The notes beneath the pieces are model-generated. The model saw only the letters and a program-made list of their open reading frames with translations. It was not told the origin of the DNA and ran no database searches. This document shows, one piece after another, positions 23,985-31,135 of a stretch of DNA of 39,260 nucleotides (positions within the stretch are counted from its first letter, which is position 1; every line of letters begins with the position of its first letter). Origin of the DNA: JANNAV01 sp031384695 (GTDB taxonomy: Bacteria; Pseudomonadota; Alphaproteobacteria; Rhodobacterales; Rhodobacteraceae); the NCBI GenBank assembly GCA_031384695.1, contig JANNAV010000177.1, positions 1-39,260 on the forward strand, written 5' to 3'. Position numbers and translations under genes: made by a program.

Positions 23985-24398
23985 TCACACGCCAAGATCG
24001 GGGCCGGCACAACTGAGGGGGCCGGTGCTTTGCGCCACCTCGGCCAGCGGGGTGCCCGCGTCATCGCCGACATAATGCGCCGAAATACCACCGCTGGCAC
24101 GGTAGAACAGCCAGCATTGCGGGTCGGCGCGGTCCTCATAGACAAAGCAGATCTCGGCATCCTGGGCATACCAATAGCCGGTGCGGCATTCCTCTTCGGT
24201 AAAGGCCCACATGACGCGGCGATCCTTGAGGTATTGTTCGGCCCCCCAGATCACCCCATCGCGGGCGTAGGTGAGGGTTTTGCCGGTGGCATAGGCCTCG
24301 AATTCGGCGGCGGTCATCGGGGTTTGGGCAAGGGCGGGGAAGGCTTGCAGGGCGGCTTGCAGGGCCGCGGTCAGGGCAAGGATCAGGCTTGGACGCAT
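23985..24398 (-). CDS. Exported hypothetical protein
   Basis: A 137-residue protein with a signal peptide (MRPSLILALTAALQAALQAF, cleavage about residue 25). The mature part starts TPMTAAEFEAYATGKTLTYA and has four Cys (EECRTGYWY, EICFVYED, DPQCWLFYR and one near the end), probably in disulphides. It resembles small alphaproteobacterial proteins with a TAAEFE...GKTL segment (DUF995-like), but I cannot confirm a family. An ATG at 24422 overlaps the stop of the upstream AlkB-like gene and would add eight residues. Confidence 0.7.
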   Translation of the reverse strand: MRPSLILALTAALQAALQAFPALAQTPMTAAEFEAYATGKTLTYARDGVIWGAEQYLKDRRVMWAFTEEECRTGYWYAQDAEICFVYEDRADPQCWLFYRASGGISAHYVGDDAGTPLAEVAQSTGPLSCAGPDLGV

Positions 24399-24414
24399 GG
24401 TGAGAAGGCTCCGT

Positions 24415-25560
24415 TCAGGCATTGTCCGAGATTAGGCCGGGGGGTGCGGGCAGGTTTTGCCATGCCGCAAGATGCGGCGTCATGCGGCGTCGCCAAAGCG
24501 ACGGCACCAGGGCAATCACGCAGGCCACCGGCAGCGACCAGGGCAGGCGGGGCGCGTCAGCTGCCTGCGGCAGGCGCAACGCCGCGAAGGGCCGCGCCGG
24601 GTGGGCGTGGTGATCGGAGTGGCGCGGGGCGTTCAGCATCAGCCCTGCGGTGAACCACGGGGCGGCGTTCCAACTGTGGCGCGCGCCCACCGGTTCCAGT
24701 TTGCCATCGGCACGGCGGGCGCGGCTGAGGCCATAATGCTGCACATAATCCGACAGCAGAAGCTGGCTTTGCGCATGCAGCGCGAGGCCGGTCCATGCCA
24801 ACATCCCGGCACCCCCGGCAATCAGCCAGGCCACGCCAAGGGCGCTGGCCCCAATCGCGGTGTAGATCAGGTAGGGATGCAGACCGCGCCCAGATTCGTG
24901 CCCCGTTCCAAGTCCCGTTCCAAGTCCGGTTCCAAGCCCCGTTCCAAGCCCCGTACCGCGCGCACGGCGCTCATTCTCGGCGCGCAGGCCCTCGCGAAAG
25001 CTGCCGCGCCAGGCCCTTGCGGCAAAAGCATAATATCCCTCGCCCGCCCGCGCCGAAGACGGATCAAGCGTGCTTGCCGCGTGGCGGTGATGCACCAGCC
25101 GGTGCGCCGAGGCGTGATGGCCGAAAAGCAGTGTCGCATAGATCAGCACGCCCAACCCGTAAAGGTCGCGCTGGCCGCGGTGGATCAACTCATGCGCCGC
25201 CGGATTGGCCACCTGCCCGAACCACAGCCCGGTGCCCGCAAACACCAGCCCGCGCTCAAGGCCGGAAAGCCCGCTGTCACCCGCGATGGCAAAGGTGGCC
25301 AGCGGCAGCAGGGCAAGATGGCCAAGGGCGATGGCGATGAGCAACGGGGTCGCCGCCGGAAACTCCGCCCCCTCCACCGCGTCGCCCTCGAAATACGGTC
25401 CGATCTGATCCAGCGTTGCGGCAAACAGGCTCATGTAGATCAGCCCCGCCATAACCCAGCCCCCGCCCAGCCAAAGCCCCGCCGCGAACACCCCAAGCGG
25501 TGCCAGCGAAATCAGCGCGAACAGCGCCATCGGAAGCGGGGGTGAACTGGGTCCGGCCAT
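24415..25560 (-). CDS. AlkB-like membrane di-iron hydroxylase
   Basis: A 381-residue integral membrane protein of the alkane monooxygenase/fatty acid hydroxylase family. It has several membrane helices and the histidine boxes that bind two irons: HELIHR (about 125), HRLVHHRH (about 153), then QHYGLSR and LNAPRHSDHHAHP near 310. Alkane or fatty-acid hydroxylation using rubredoxin is the usual role; no rubredoxin gene is nearby. Start at ATG 25560; the longer frame begins with unlikely sequence. A run of five GTGL repeats (24905-24957, a 12-bp tandem repeat) sits in a cytoplasmic loop. The exported-protein gene follows with overlap. Confidence 0.85.
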   Translation of the reverse strand: MAGPSSPPLPMALFALISLAPLGVFAAGLWLGGGWVMAGLIYMSLFAATLDQIGPYFEGDAVEGAEFPAATPLLIAIALGHLALLPLATFAIAGDSGLSGLERGLVFAGTGLWFGQVANPAAHELIHRGQRDLYGLGVLIYATLLFGHHASAHRLVHHRHAASTLDPSSARAGEGYYAFAARAWRGSFREGLRAENERRARGTGLGTGLGTGLGTGLGTGHESGRGLHPYLIYTAIGASALGVAWLIAGGAGMLAWTGLALHAQSQLLLSDYVQHYGLSRARRADGKLEPVGARHSWNAAPWFTAGLMLNAPRHSDHHAHPARPFAALRLPQAADAPRLPWSLPVACVIALVPSLWRRRMTPHLAAWQNLPAPPGLISDNA

Positions 25561-25733
25561 GGGGCGAGCATAGCATGGGATCGGCCAAGGCAAAGGCCCG
25601 CGATGAAAGGCACGCCAGAGGGGCCGATTTGTCGCAGCGGCGGCCGCGCGGCCAAAGCGCCGGGTCGGGCTGGCCCTTTCCCCCCCGGCGCAAACTGACT
25701 AGAAGGCATGCAGCCAGCCACATCGGGGTGCCC

Positions 25734-26762
25734 ATGTCCTTTTTCAAGAAACTGCGCGACAGGATGTTCCGCTCGTCCGACAAGATCGGCGCGGGGCTGG
25801 AGGCGCTGGTGGCCGAGGTGCCGCCAGAGGTGCCGCCAGAGGTGCCATCAGACCTGCCGTCAGAAATGCCGCCGGAATCGGTCTGGCCCGGTCTTGTCGG
25901 GCGGCTGATCGGCCAGCCCGAGGCACCGCGCCGCGCGTTGGATGATGCGATGCTGGAAAACCTTGAGGATCTGCTGATCCGCGCCGATATGGGGGTCGAT
26001 ACCGCGCGACGGGTGACGGCGAACATCGCCGAGGGGCGCTATGGCAAACGGATCTCCAGCGACGAGTTGCGCCGCGCGCTGGCCGCCGAGATCGCGCGGA
26101 TCATGGAGCCGGTCGCCCGCCCGATGCCGATCCGGCCGAAAAAGCCGCAGGTGGTGCTGGTGGTGGGGGTCAATGGCTCGGGCAAAACCACCACCATCGG
26201 CAAACTGGCGGCCCAGTTCAGGGCGGCGGGCAAATCGGTGGTGATTGCGGCGGGCGATACCTTTCGCGCCGCCGCCGTGGAGCAGTTGCAAATCTGGGGG
26301 CAGCGCGCCGGGGTGCCGGTGCTGACCGCACCCGAAGGCTCGGATCCCGCCAGCCTCGCCTATGAGGCGATGACCAAAGCCGAGGCTGACGGCGCCGATC
26401 TGCTGCTGATCGACACCGCAGGGCGCTTGCAAAACCGCGCCGATCTGATGGAGGAACTGGCCAAGATCGTCCGCGTCATTCGCAAGAAAGACCCCACCGC
26501 CCCCCACAACACCCTGCTTGTGCTCGATGCCACCACCGGCCAGAATGCCGTCACCCAGGTGGAGATTTTCCGCAAGATCGCCGATGTCTCCGGCCTCGTG
26601 ATGACCAAACTCGACGGCACCGCCAAAGGCGGCGTGCTGGTGTCGCTGGCCGACAAGTTCGGCCTGCCGATCCACGCCATCGGCATCGGCGAGCAGATCG
26701 ACGACCTCGCCCCGTTCGATCCGCAGGATTTCGCCCGCGCCCTCACCGGCCTTGACCCCTGA
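25734..26762 (+). CDS. ftsY: Signal recognition particle receptor
   Basis: A 342-residue SRP-type GTPase that receives ribosome-SRP complexes at the membrane. The N domain (about 50-130) is followed by the G domain: GVNGSGKTTT P-loop at 145, DTFRAAAVEQL near 172, LLIDTAGRLQN near 227, and TKLDGTAKGG near 285. The acidic N-terminal A domain is short, with 12-bp tandem repeats that encode VPPEVPPEVPSDLPSEMPPE (25815-25880). Start at ATG 25734; the upstream frame is not coding. Divergent from the AlkB-like gene. Confidence 0.96.
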   Translation: MSFFKKLRDRMFRSSDKIGAGLEALVAEVPPEVPPEVPSDLPSEMPPESVWPGLVGRLIGQPEAPRRALDDAMLENLEDLLIRADMGVDTARRVTANIAEGRYGKRISSDELRRALAAEIARIMEPVARPMPIRPKKPQVVLVVGVNGSGKTTTIGKLAAQFRAAGKSVVIAAGDTFRAAAVEQLQIWGQRAGVPVLTAPEGSDPASLAYEAMTKAEADGADLLLIDTAGRLQNRADLMEELAKIVRVIRKKDPTAPHNTLLVLDATTGQNAVTQVEIFRKIADVSGLVMTKLDGTAKGGVLVSLADKFGLPIHAIGIGEQIDDLAPFDPQDFARALTGLDP

Positions 26763-26780
26763 TCCCCCGTTCTTCTCTGC

Positions 26781-26820
26781 CCAAATATCCCACGGGGGGG
26801 CCGTGGGGTGTGAAACCCCC
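26781..26820 (+). repeat. Dispersed terminator-like hairpin repeat, copy 3
   Basis: CCAAATATCCCACGGGG followed by GTGGGGTGTGAAACCCCCC. It is the same unit as 245-288 and starts 20 bp after the ftsY stop. Here the hairpin part continues as a tandem array (26801-26975). Confidence 0.75.
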
Positions 26821-26975
26821 CGGCTTTTTCAACAAGACCGGGGGGTGTGAAACCCCCCGGCTTTTTCAACAAGTCCGGGGGGGTGTGAAACCCCCTGGCT
26901 TTTTCAACAAGACCGGGGGGGTGAAACCCCCCGGCTTTGGCCGCAAGACCGGGGTGTGAAACTCCCCGATTCTTG
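26801..26975 (+). repeat. Tandem array of five terminator-like hairpins
   Basis: Five units of about 37 bp, each with a hairpin CCGGGGGG-TGTGAAA-CCCCCCGG followed by CTTTTTCAACAAGA (units 1-3) or a CTTTGGCCGCAAGA / ATTCTTGCCGC version (units 4 and 5). The hairpins are followed by T-runs, so together they could act as a multiple terminator for ftsY. The end units are the most diverged, a pattern of ageing from the ends. Confidence 0.85.
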
Positions 26976-27008
26976 CCGCTACCCTCACCTTTCCGAAAAG
27001 TCACCCGC

Positions 27009-27911
27009 ATGAGCCATTGGTTGATCTCGCTCGAAGGCACGCCGCAAGGCCATGACCTTGCCCTTGCCCTCGCCCTTCTTGCGGCGGTGCTGCACGCGCT
27101 GTTTGGCGCATTGCAGAAAGGCCGCCACGATCCCTGGCTTAGCCGGGCGGCGATTGATGCCAGCTACGGCGTGATCGCGGCCCCTTTCGCGCTGTTGGTC
27201 GTGCCCTGGCCCGAGCCGCATATGTGGGTGATATTCGCCGGTGCCGTGCTGATCCATATCGGCTACAAGGTGTTGCAGGCGATGGCCTATACGCGCGGGG
27301 CCTATACCGTGGTCTATCCGGTGGTGCGCGGCACGGCGCCGGCTTTCACCGTGCTGGGCGCCGGGCTGGTGTTTGGCGAGGTTTATGCGCCCGGCCAATG
27401 GGCGGGGGTTGCCCTCCTGCTGGGCGGCATCTTCGGCCTTGCCGCCTTTAACCTGCGCCACATCACCATGGCGCGCGACACGCTGGTGCCGGCCTTGGCC
27501 TTTGCGGTGGCCACCGGCGTGTTTGTGGCCCTTTACACCACCTATGACGCCTGGGGCATCCGCAGCACGGCCGATCCTTTCACCTTTCTGGCATGGTTCT
27601 TCCTGCTTGACGGGGTTTTCATCCCGCTCGTCACCCACAGGCGTTGGCGCGCGCTGTCGCGGGCCGAGATCCCGCCTCTGATGCGGCGCGGCGTGGCCGG
27701 TGCGTTCGTGGCCTATTTCTCGTTCGGCTCGATCATGCTGGCGACCCGGCTTGACAGGGTGGGCGAGGCGGCGGTGCTGCGCGAAACCTCGACAGTGTTT
27801 GCAGCCTTGATCGGATGGGTGGTATTGGGTGAAAAGGTGGGCTGGGTGCGCGCGCTGCTGATGGCGCTGATCGCTCTTGGAGCGCTGGTGATGGAATGGG
27901 CGGGCCAGTGA
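27009..27911 (+). CDS. EamA-family (DMT) transporter
   Basis: A 300-residue protein of the drug/metabolite transporter family with about ten membrane helices in two EamA-like halves (residues 15-145 and 160-298). Helices such as LALALLAAVLHALFGALQKG, YTVVYPVVRGTAPAFTVLGAG and the C-terminal TSTVFAALIGWVVLGEKVGW are typical of exporters of small metabolites. Start at ATG 27009. The substrate cannot be read from the sequence. It ends inside a three-copy 20-bp repeat and is 39 bp ahead of yciB. Confidence 0.85.
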   Translation: MSHWLISLEGTPQGHDLALALALLAAVLHALFGALQKGRHDPWLSRAAIDASYGVIAAPFALLVVPWPEPHMWVIFAGAVLIHIGYKVLQAMAYTRGAYTVVYPVVRGTAPAFTVLGAGLVFGEVYAPGQWAGVALLLGGIFGLAAFNLRHITMARDTLVPALAFAVATGVFVALYTTYDAWGIRSTADPFTFLAWFFLLDGVFIPLVTHRRWRALSRAEIPPLMRRGVAGAFVAYFSFGSIMLATRLDRVGEAAVLRETSTVFAALIGWVVLGEKVGWVRALLMALIALGALVMEWAGQ

Positions 27912-27947
27912 TGGAGTGGGCAGGACAGTGATGGAATGGGCAGGACA
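27888..27947 (+). repeat. Three 20-bp tandem repeats at the end of the EamA gene
   Basis: Units at 27888, 27908 and 27928 (GTGATGGAATGGGCAGGACA with small changes). The first overlaps the last codons of the EamA gene; the rest lie between that stop and the yciB start. The copies likely arose by duplication of the end of the EamA gene, and create extra start codons ahead of yciB. Confidence 0.9.
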
Positions 27948-27950
27948 ATG

Positions 27951-28553
27951 ATGGCTGAAGGCAAGATCAATCCGGTGCTGAAACTGGTGCTGGAACTGGG
28001 GCCGGTGCTGGCGTTCTTCGTGGGTTTTGGCCGGGTGAAGGACAAGACCTTCCTGTTCGGCGGCACCGAATACTCGGGTTTCATCGTGATGACGGCGGCC
28101 TTTGTGGCGCTGATCATCGTGACCACGGGCATCCTGTGGCGGCTGACGGGCAAGCTGTCGAAGATGCAGATCGTCACACTGGTGCTGGTGGTGGTGATGG
28201 GGGGCCTGTCGGTCTGGCTGAACGACGAGCGGTTTATCAAGATGAAGCCGACGCTGCTCTACTTTGCCTTCGGCGGTCTTCTGGGGATCGGGCTGTTGCG
28301 CGGGCAATCCTATCTGCGGCTGGTGATGGAAGAGGCGCTGCCGATGCAGGATGCGGGCTGGATGATCCTGACCCGCCGGGTGTGCGGCGTGTTTCTGGCG
28401 CTGGCGCTGGCGAACGAGGTGATCTGGCGGTTTTTCAGCACCGAGATCTGGGTCGATTTCAAAACCTTCGGCCTGCCTGCGGTGATCTTTGTGTTCTTCA
28501 TGACCCAAGGCAAACTGATCGAGGCGCATGCCTTGCCCGAAGACAAAGCCTGA
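27951..28553 (+). CDS. yciB: Inner-membrane septation protein YciB/IspZ
   Basis: A 200-residue membrane protein of the YciB (intracellular septation protein A) family, linked in E. coli to cell-envelope synthesis and division. Features: MAEGKINPVLKLVLELGPVL at the N-terminus, about five membrane helices, SVWLNDERFIKMKPTLLYFAFG and the C-terminal VIWRFFSTEIWVDFKTFG. Starts at 27936, 27948 or 27951 are all possible; I take 27951 as it matches the family's usual N-terminus. Follows the EamA gene. Confidence 0.93.
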   Translation: MAEGKINPVLKLVLELGPVLAFFVGFGRVKDKTFLFGGTEYSGFIVMTAAFVALIIVTTGILWRLTGKLSKMQIVTLVLVVVMGGLSVWLNDERFIKMKPTLLYFAFGGLLGIGLLRGQSYLRLVMEEALPMQDAGWMILTRRVCGVFLALALANEVIWRFFSTEIWVDFKTFGLPAVIFVFFMTQGKLIEAHALPEDKA

Positions 28554-28640
28554 CGTCGCCAAAGCCGGATCAGTTTCGCTGCAATCGTCAGATCACTGTT
28601 CAGAACAATTCTCATAAAATTGTCGCCCCGTTCTTTTTTG

Positions 28641-28685
28641 CCAAAATATCCCACGGGGGTGCGCGGGTGTGAAGCCCCCGCTTTT
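28641..28685 (+). repeat. Dispersed terminator-like hairpin repeat, copy 4
   Basis: CCAAAATATCCCACGGGGG, then GCGGGTGTGAAGCCCCCGC with T-rich ends. Lies 88 bp after the yciB stop, where a rightward transcript should end; hence probably used as a terminator. Confidence 0.75.
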
Positions 28686-28826
28686 CAGCATAGGGTGCAG
28701 GAACGCTGCGTCGCCCGTCGGCCCCGGTCAAGCAAGGCCAAGGTTCCATCAAATCCCACCCCGCTCCGATGCCCGACGCCCGCAAAGCCCGCTCGGGCAA
28801 AGCTTGCCCCTACCCAACCTGCCGCA

Positions 28827-29561
28827 TTATTTGAAGCCGCGCCACAACTGCGTCAGATCGAAATTGAACATCACCGAGGTGGGCTTTGGCCCCGCCCGCA
28901 AAAACTCCGACTGCGCATCCACCGTCAGGCCCGGCACACCCAGAGGCACGGTAACACCTGCGCCATAATCGAGGATCTTGAAGGTCAGCCCCGGCACCTT
29001 CGGCACCGGAATATCAACGCCCTTCAACTGCTCGAAGGCAAAATTCCGCGATTCCTTGGCATAGAGAATCGGCACGATGAACGCCGATGTCACGACCACG
29101 CCGAAACTGACCATGGTGATCTTTTCCGACAGCGGTGCGGCGTTCCATTCCAGCTTCAGCGTCTTTATATGCTGACGGCCCCGGCTCGCCACCTCTTCCT
29201 CGATCTGCTGGCGCGCCATCTGAATGGCGGGCAGCTGAAAAAACGCGCTCAGCACATCTTTCATCTCGCCCGCTCTGGGGCTGCCGGGGCCGGGGTTCAG
29301 TTTTGGCGTGGGCGGGGCGGCGGGCGGTTTGAAGGTTTGCCATGCGGGCTTTGGCTCGGGCAGGGTCAGGGGGGGGAACAGATCAATTTCGGCCATGCTG
29401 GGGAACAATTGTTCCCAATCGGGTTGCGCCAGCGCTTCGCGCCAGGCCCTGGCGGCCATCTGCGCCTCGATCTGGGCGATCATCGCCTCGGTTTCCGGGC
29501 TTAACGTCAGCTTTTGATTGAGCAGATTGAGGTGGGGGGGCTTATAGCCATAGCCGCTCAT
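28827..29561 (-). CDS. Unknown membrane-attached protein
   Basis: A 244-residue protein with no family I can name. The N-terminal half is cytoplasmic and has a Pro-rich segment (PEPKPAWQTFKPPAAPPTPK); a single membrane helix (ITMVSFGVVVTSAFIVPILYA) lies at about 145-165; the C-terminus is a beta-rich globular part (VPKVPGLTFKILDYGAGVTV, LTVDAQSEFLRAGPK, FNFDLTQLWRGF). ATG 29561 has AGGGAG at nine bases; the longer frame to 29747 lacks a suitable start and crosses the riboswitch. Divergent from metZ. Its partner may be in an adjacent locus. Confidence 0.75.
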   Translation of the reverse strand: MSGYGYKPPHLNLLNQKLTLSPETEAMIAQIEAQMAARAWREALAQPDWEQLFPSMAEIDLFPPLTLPEPKPAWQTFKPPAAPPTPKLNPGPGSPRAGEMKDVLSAFFQLPAIQMARQQIEEEVASRGRQHIKTLKLEWNAAPLSEKITMVSFGVVVTSAFIVPILYAKESRNFAFEQLKGVDIPVPKVPGLTFKILDYGAGVTVPLGVPGLTVDAQSEFLRAGPKPTSVMFNFDLTQLWRGFK

Positions 29562-29673
29562 CGCGCGATACTCCCTGAAATAAATGGTCCAATGCGTGCG
29601 ACCATACAGCATCCGCCGGGTTTTGGCATAAATTCTTGCCGCCCGCCGCAAGATCAATTCGCAGCCCCGCCGG

Positions 29674-29702
29674 TTGACGCGGCAGCCCGCGCGCGTTATG
29701 CC
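29674..29702 (+). promoter_or_regulatory. Sigma70-type promoter of metZ
   Basis: TTGACG (29674-29679), 17-bp spacer, TATGCC (29697-29702). Initiation would fall about 29708, right at the first paired base of the SAM-II riboswitch, which supports the call. Confidence 0.6.
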
Positions 29703-29704
29703 GC

Positions 29705-29760
29705 TCAGGTGGCGATTTGTTACCGGATTGCGGGCCACGTTAAACAAACCGCTAAAGAGG
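29705..29760 (+). ncRNA. SAM-II riboswitch upstream of metZ
   Basis: The sequence carries the conserved SAM-II elements: P1 stem GTGGC (29709-29713) with GCCAC (29734-29738), GATTTG, the loop CCGGATTGC, CACGTTAAAC, and the pseudoknot strand GCTAAAGAGG. The class is found in alphaproteobacteria in front of methionine and SAM genes. SAM binding should reduce expression of metZ. Confidence 0.93.
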
Positions 29761-29775
29761 TGACGGGCCGGCCCG

Positions 29776-29806
29776 CCCCGAAACCTCGCGGTTTTCGGGG
29801 TTTTTT
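29776..29806 (+). terminator. Intrinsic terminator between the SAM-II riboswitch and metZ
   Basis: CCCCGAAACC-TCGC-GGTTTTCGGGG is a strong hairpin with one bulged T, followed by six T. Placed 15 bp after the aptamer and before the metZ RBS (GGAGG at 29814). It suggests that the riboswitch may act on transcription and not only on translation. Confidence 0.85.
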
Positions 29807-29823
29807 ACTGGCCGGAGGCGCTG

Positions 29824-31005
29824 ATGACGGATGCTTGGAAAACCCGCACCAAACTGGTGCATGAGGGCACGCGCCGCAGCCAGTATGGCGAGATGGCCGA
29901 GGCGATTTTCCTCACACAGGGCTTTGTCTACCCGTCCGCCGAGGCGGCGGAGGCGCGGTTTGAGAAGGCCGGCCCGGATGAGTTCATCTATGCCCGCTAT
30001 GGCAACCCCACCACCCGGATGTTTGAAGAGCGTATCGCGGGGCTGGAGGGCACCGAGGATGCGTTTGCCACCGCCAGCGGCATGGCGGCGGTTGCGGGCG
30101 CACTGATGGCGATGCTGCGGGCGGGGGATCATGTGGTGTCGTCGCGGGCGCTGTTTGGCTCGTGCCTTTATGTGCTGGAAGAGGTGCTGGTGCGTTACGG
30201 CGTCGAGGTGACCTTTGTTGACGGTGCCGATCTGGCGCAGTGGCAGCGCGCGGTCACCCCCGGCACCAAGGCGGTGTTCTTCGAATCGATGTCGAACCCC
30301 ACGCTGGAACTGGTTGATATCACGGCGGTATCGCGGATTGCCCACGCGGCGGGGGCGCTGGTGATCGTGGACAACGTGTTCGCCACACCGATCTTTTCGC
30401 GTGCGGTGGAACAGGGTGCGGATGTGGTGGTGTACTCCACCACCAAACATGTAGACGGGCAGGGCCGCGCGCTGGGCGGCGTGATCTGCGGCACGCGCGA
30501 GTTCATCCGCAAAACCGTCGAGCCCTATATGAAACACACTGGCGGCTCGATGAGCCCCTTCACCGCCTGGATCATGCTGAACGGCATGGCGACGCTGGAT
30601 CTGCGCTGCCGGGCGATGGCCGACGGGGCTTTGCAGCTGGCGCGCGCCCTTGAAGGCGATGTGCGGCTTGCAAGGGTGATCTTTCCCGGCCTTGCCAGCC
30701 ACCCGCAGCACGCTTTGGCGATGGCGCAGATGGGTTCGGGGGGCACCTTGCTGGCCTTTGATATCAAGGGCGGCAAGGAGGCCGCGTTCCGCTTCATGAA
30801 CGCGCTGCAAATCATCCTGATCTCGAACAATCTGGGTGATGCGAAATCCATCGTCACCCATCCGGCCACCACCACCCATTCCCGTCTGCCAGCGGCGCAG
30901 AAAGATGCCTTGGGCATCACGCCGGGGCTGATCCGCCTGTCGGTGGGGCTGGAGGATGCGGGCGATCTGCTGGAGGATCTGCAACAGGCGCTGTTGCGGG
31001 TTTGA
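29824..31005 (+). CDS. metZ: O-succinylhomoserine sulfhydrylase
   Basis: A 393-residue PLP enzyme of the Cys/Met metabolism family that makes homocysteine from O-succinylhomoserine and sulfide in methionine synthesis. PLP lysine is Lys208 (YSTTKHVDGQGRALGG); the family motifs YARYGNPTTRMFEERIA, TASGMAAV, FFESMSNPTLELVD, VDNVFATP and SNNLGDAKSIVTHPATTTHS are present. GGAGG lies five bases before the ATG. Controlled by the SAM-II riboswitch and terminator just upstream. Known MetZ features (no VLHSATKY-type, STTKHVDG instead) favour MetZ over MetB/MetC. Confidence 0.95.
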   Translation: MTDAWKTRTKLVHEGTRRSQYGEMAEAIFLTQGFVYPSAEAAEARFEKAGPDEFIYARYGNPTTRMFEERIAGLEGTEDAFATASGMAAVAGALMAMLRAGDHVVSSRALFGSCLYVLEEVLVRYGVEVTFVDGADLAQWQRAVTPGTKAVFFESMSNPTLELVDITAVSRIAHAAGALVIVDNVFATPIFSRAVEQGADVVVYSTTKHVDGQGRALGGVICGTREFIRKTVEPYMKHTGGSMSPFTAWIMLNGMATLDLRCRAMADGALQLARALEGDVRLARVIFPGLASHPQHALAMAQMGSGGTLLAFDIKGGKEAAFRFMNALQIILISNNLGDAKSIVTHPATTTHSRLPAAQKDALGITPGLIRLSVGLEDAGDLLEDLQQALLRV

Positions 31006-31135
31006 CTTGTGGTTCGGTTGGGGGGGGCGGATTTCGGGCCGGATGTCGCCTTTGAAGCGAAATACTTCCGATTGGTTTTGGACTTTGCCGAAAACCCCCT
31101 ACATTCTGCCGGAGCGATATAGACGGGGGCCTGCC

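Noticed and set aside
26801..26975. Possible CRISPR array
   Set aside because: The units join each other with no unique spacers and each unit contains its own hairpin and T-run; no cas genes nearby.
26360..27040. Minus-strand ORF with repeated GGFHTPP-type peptides
   Set aside because: It is the antisense of ftsY's end and of the hairpin array; the repeated peptide is only the array in translation.
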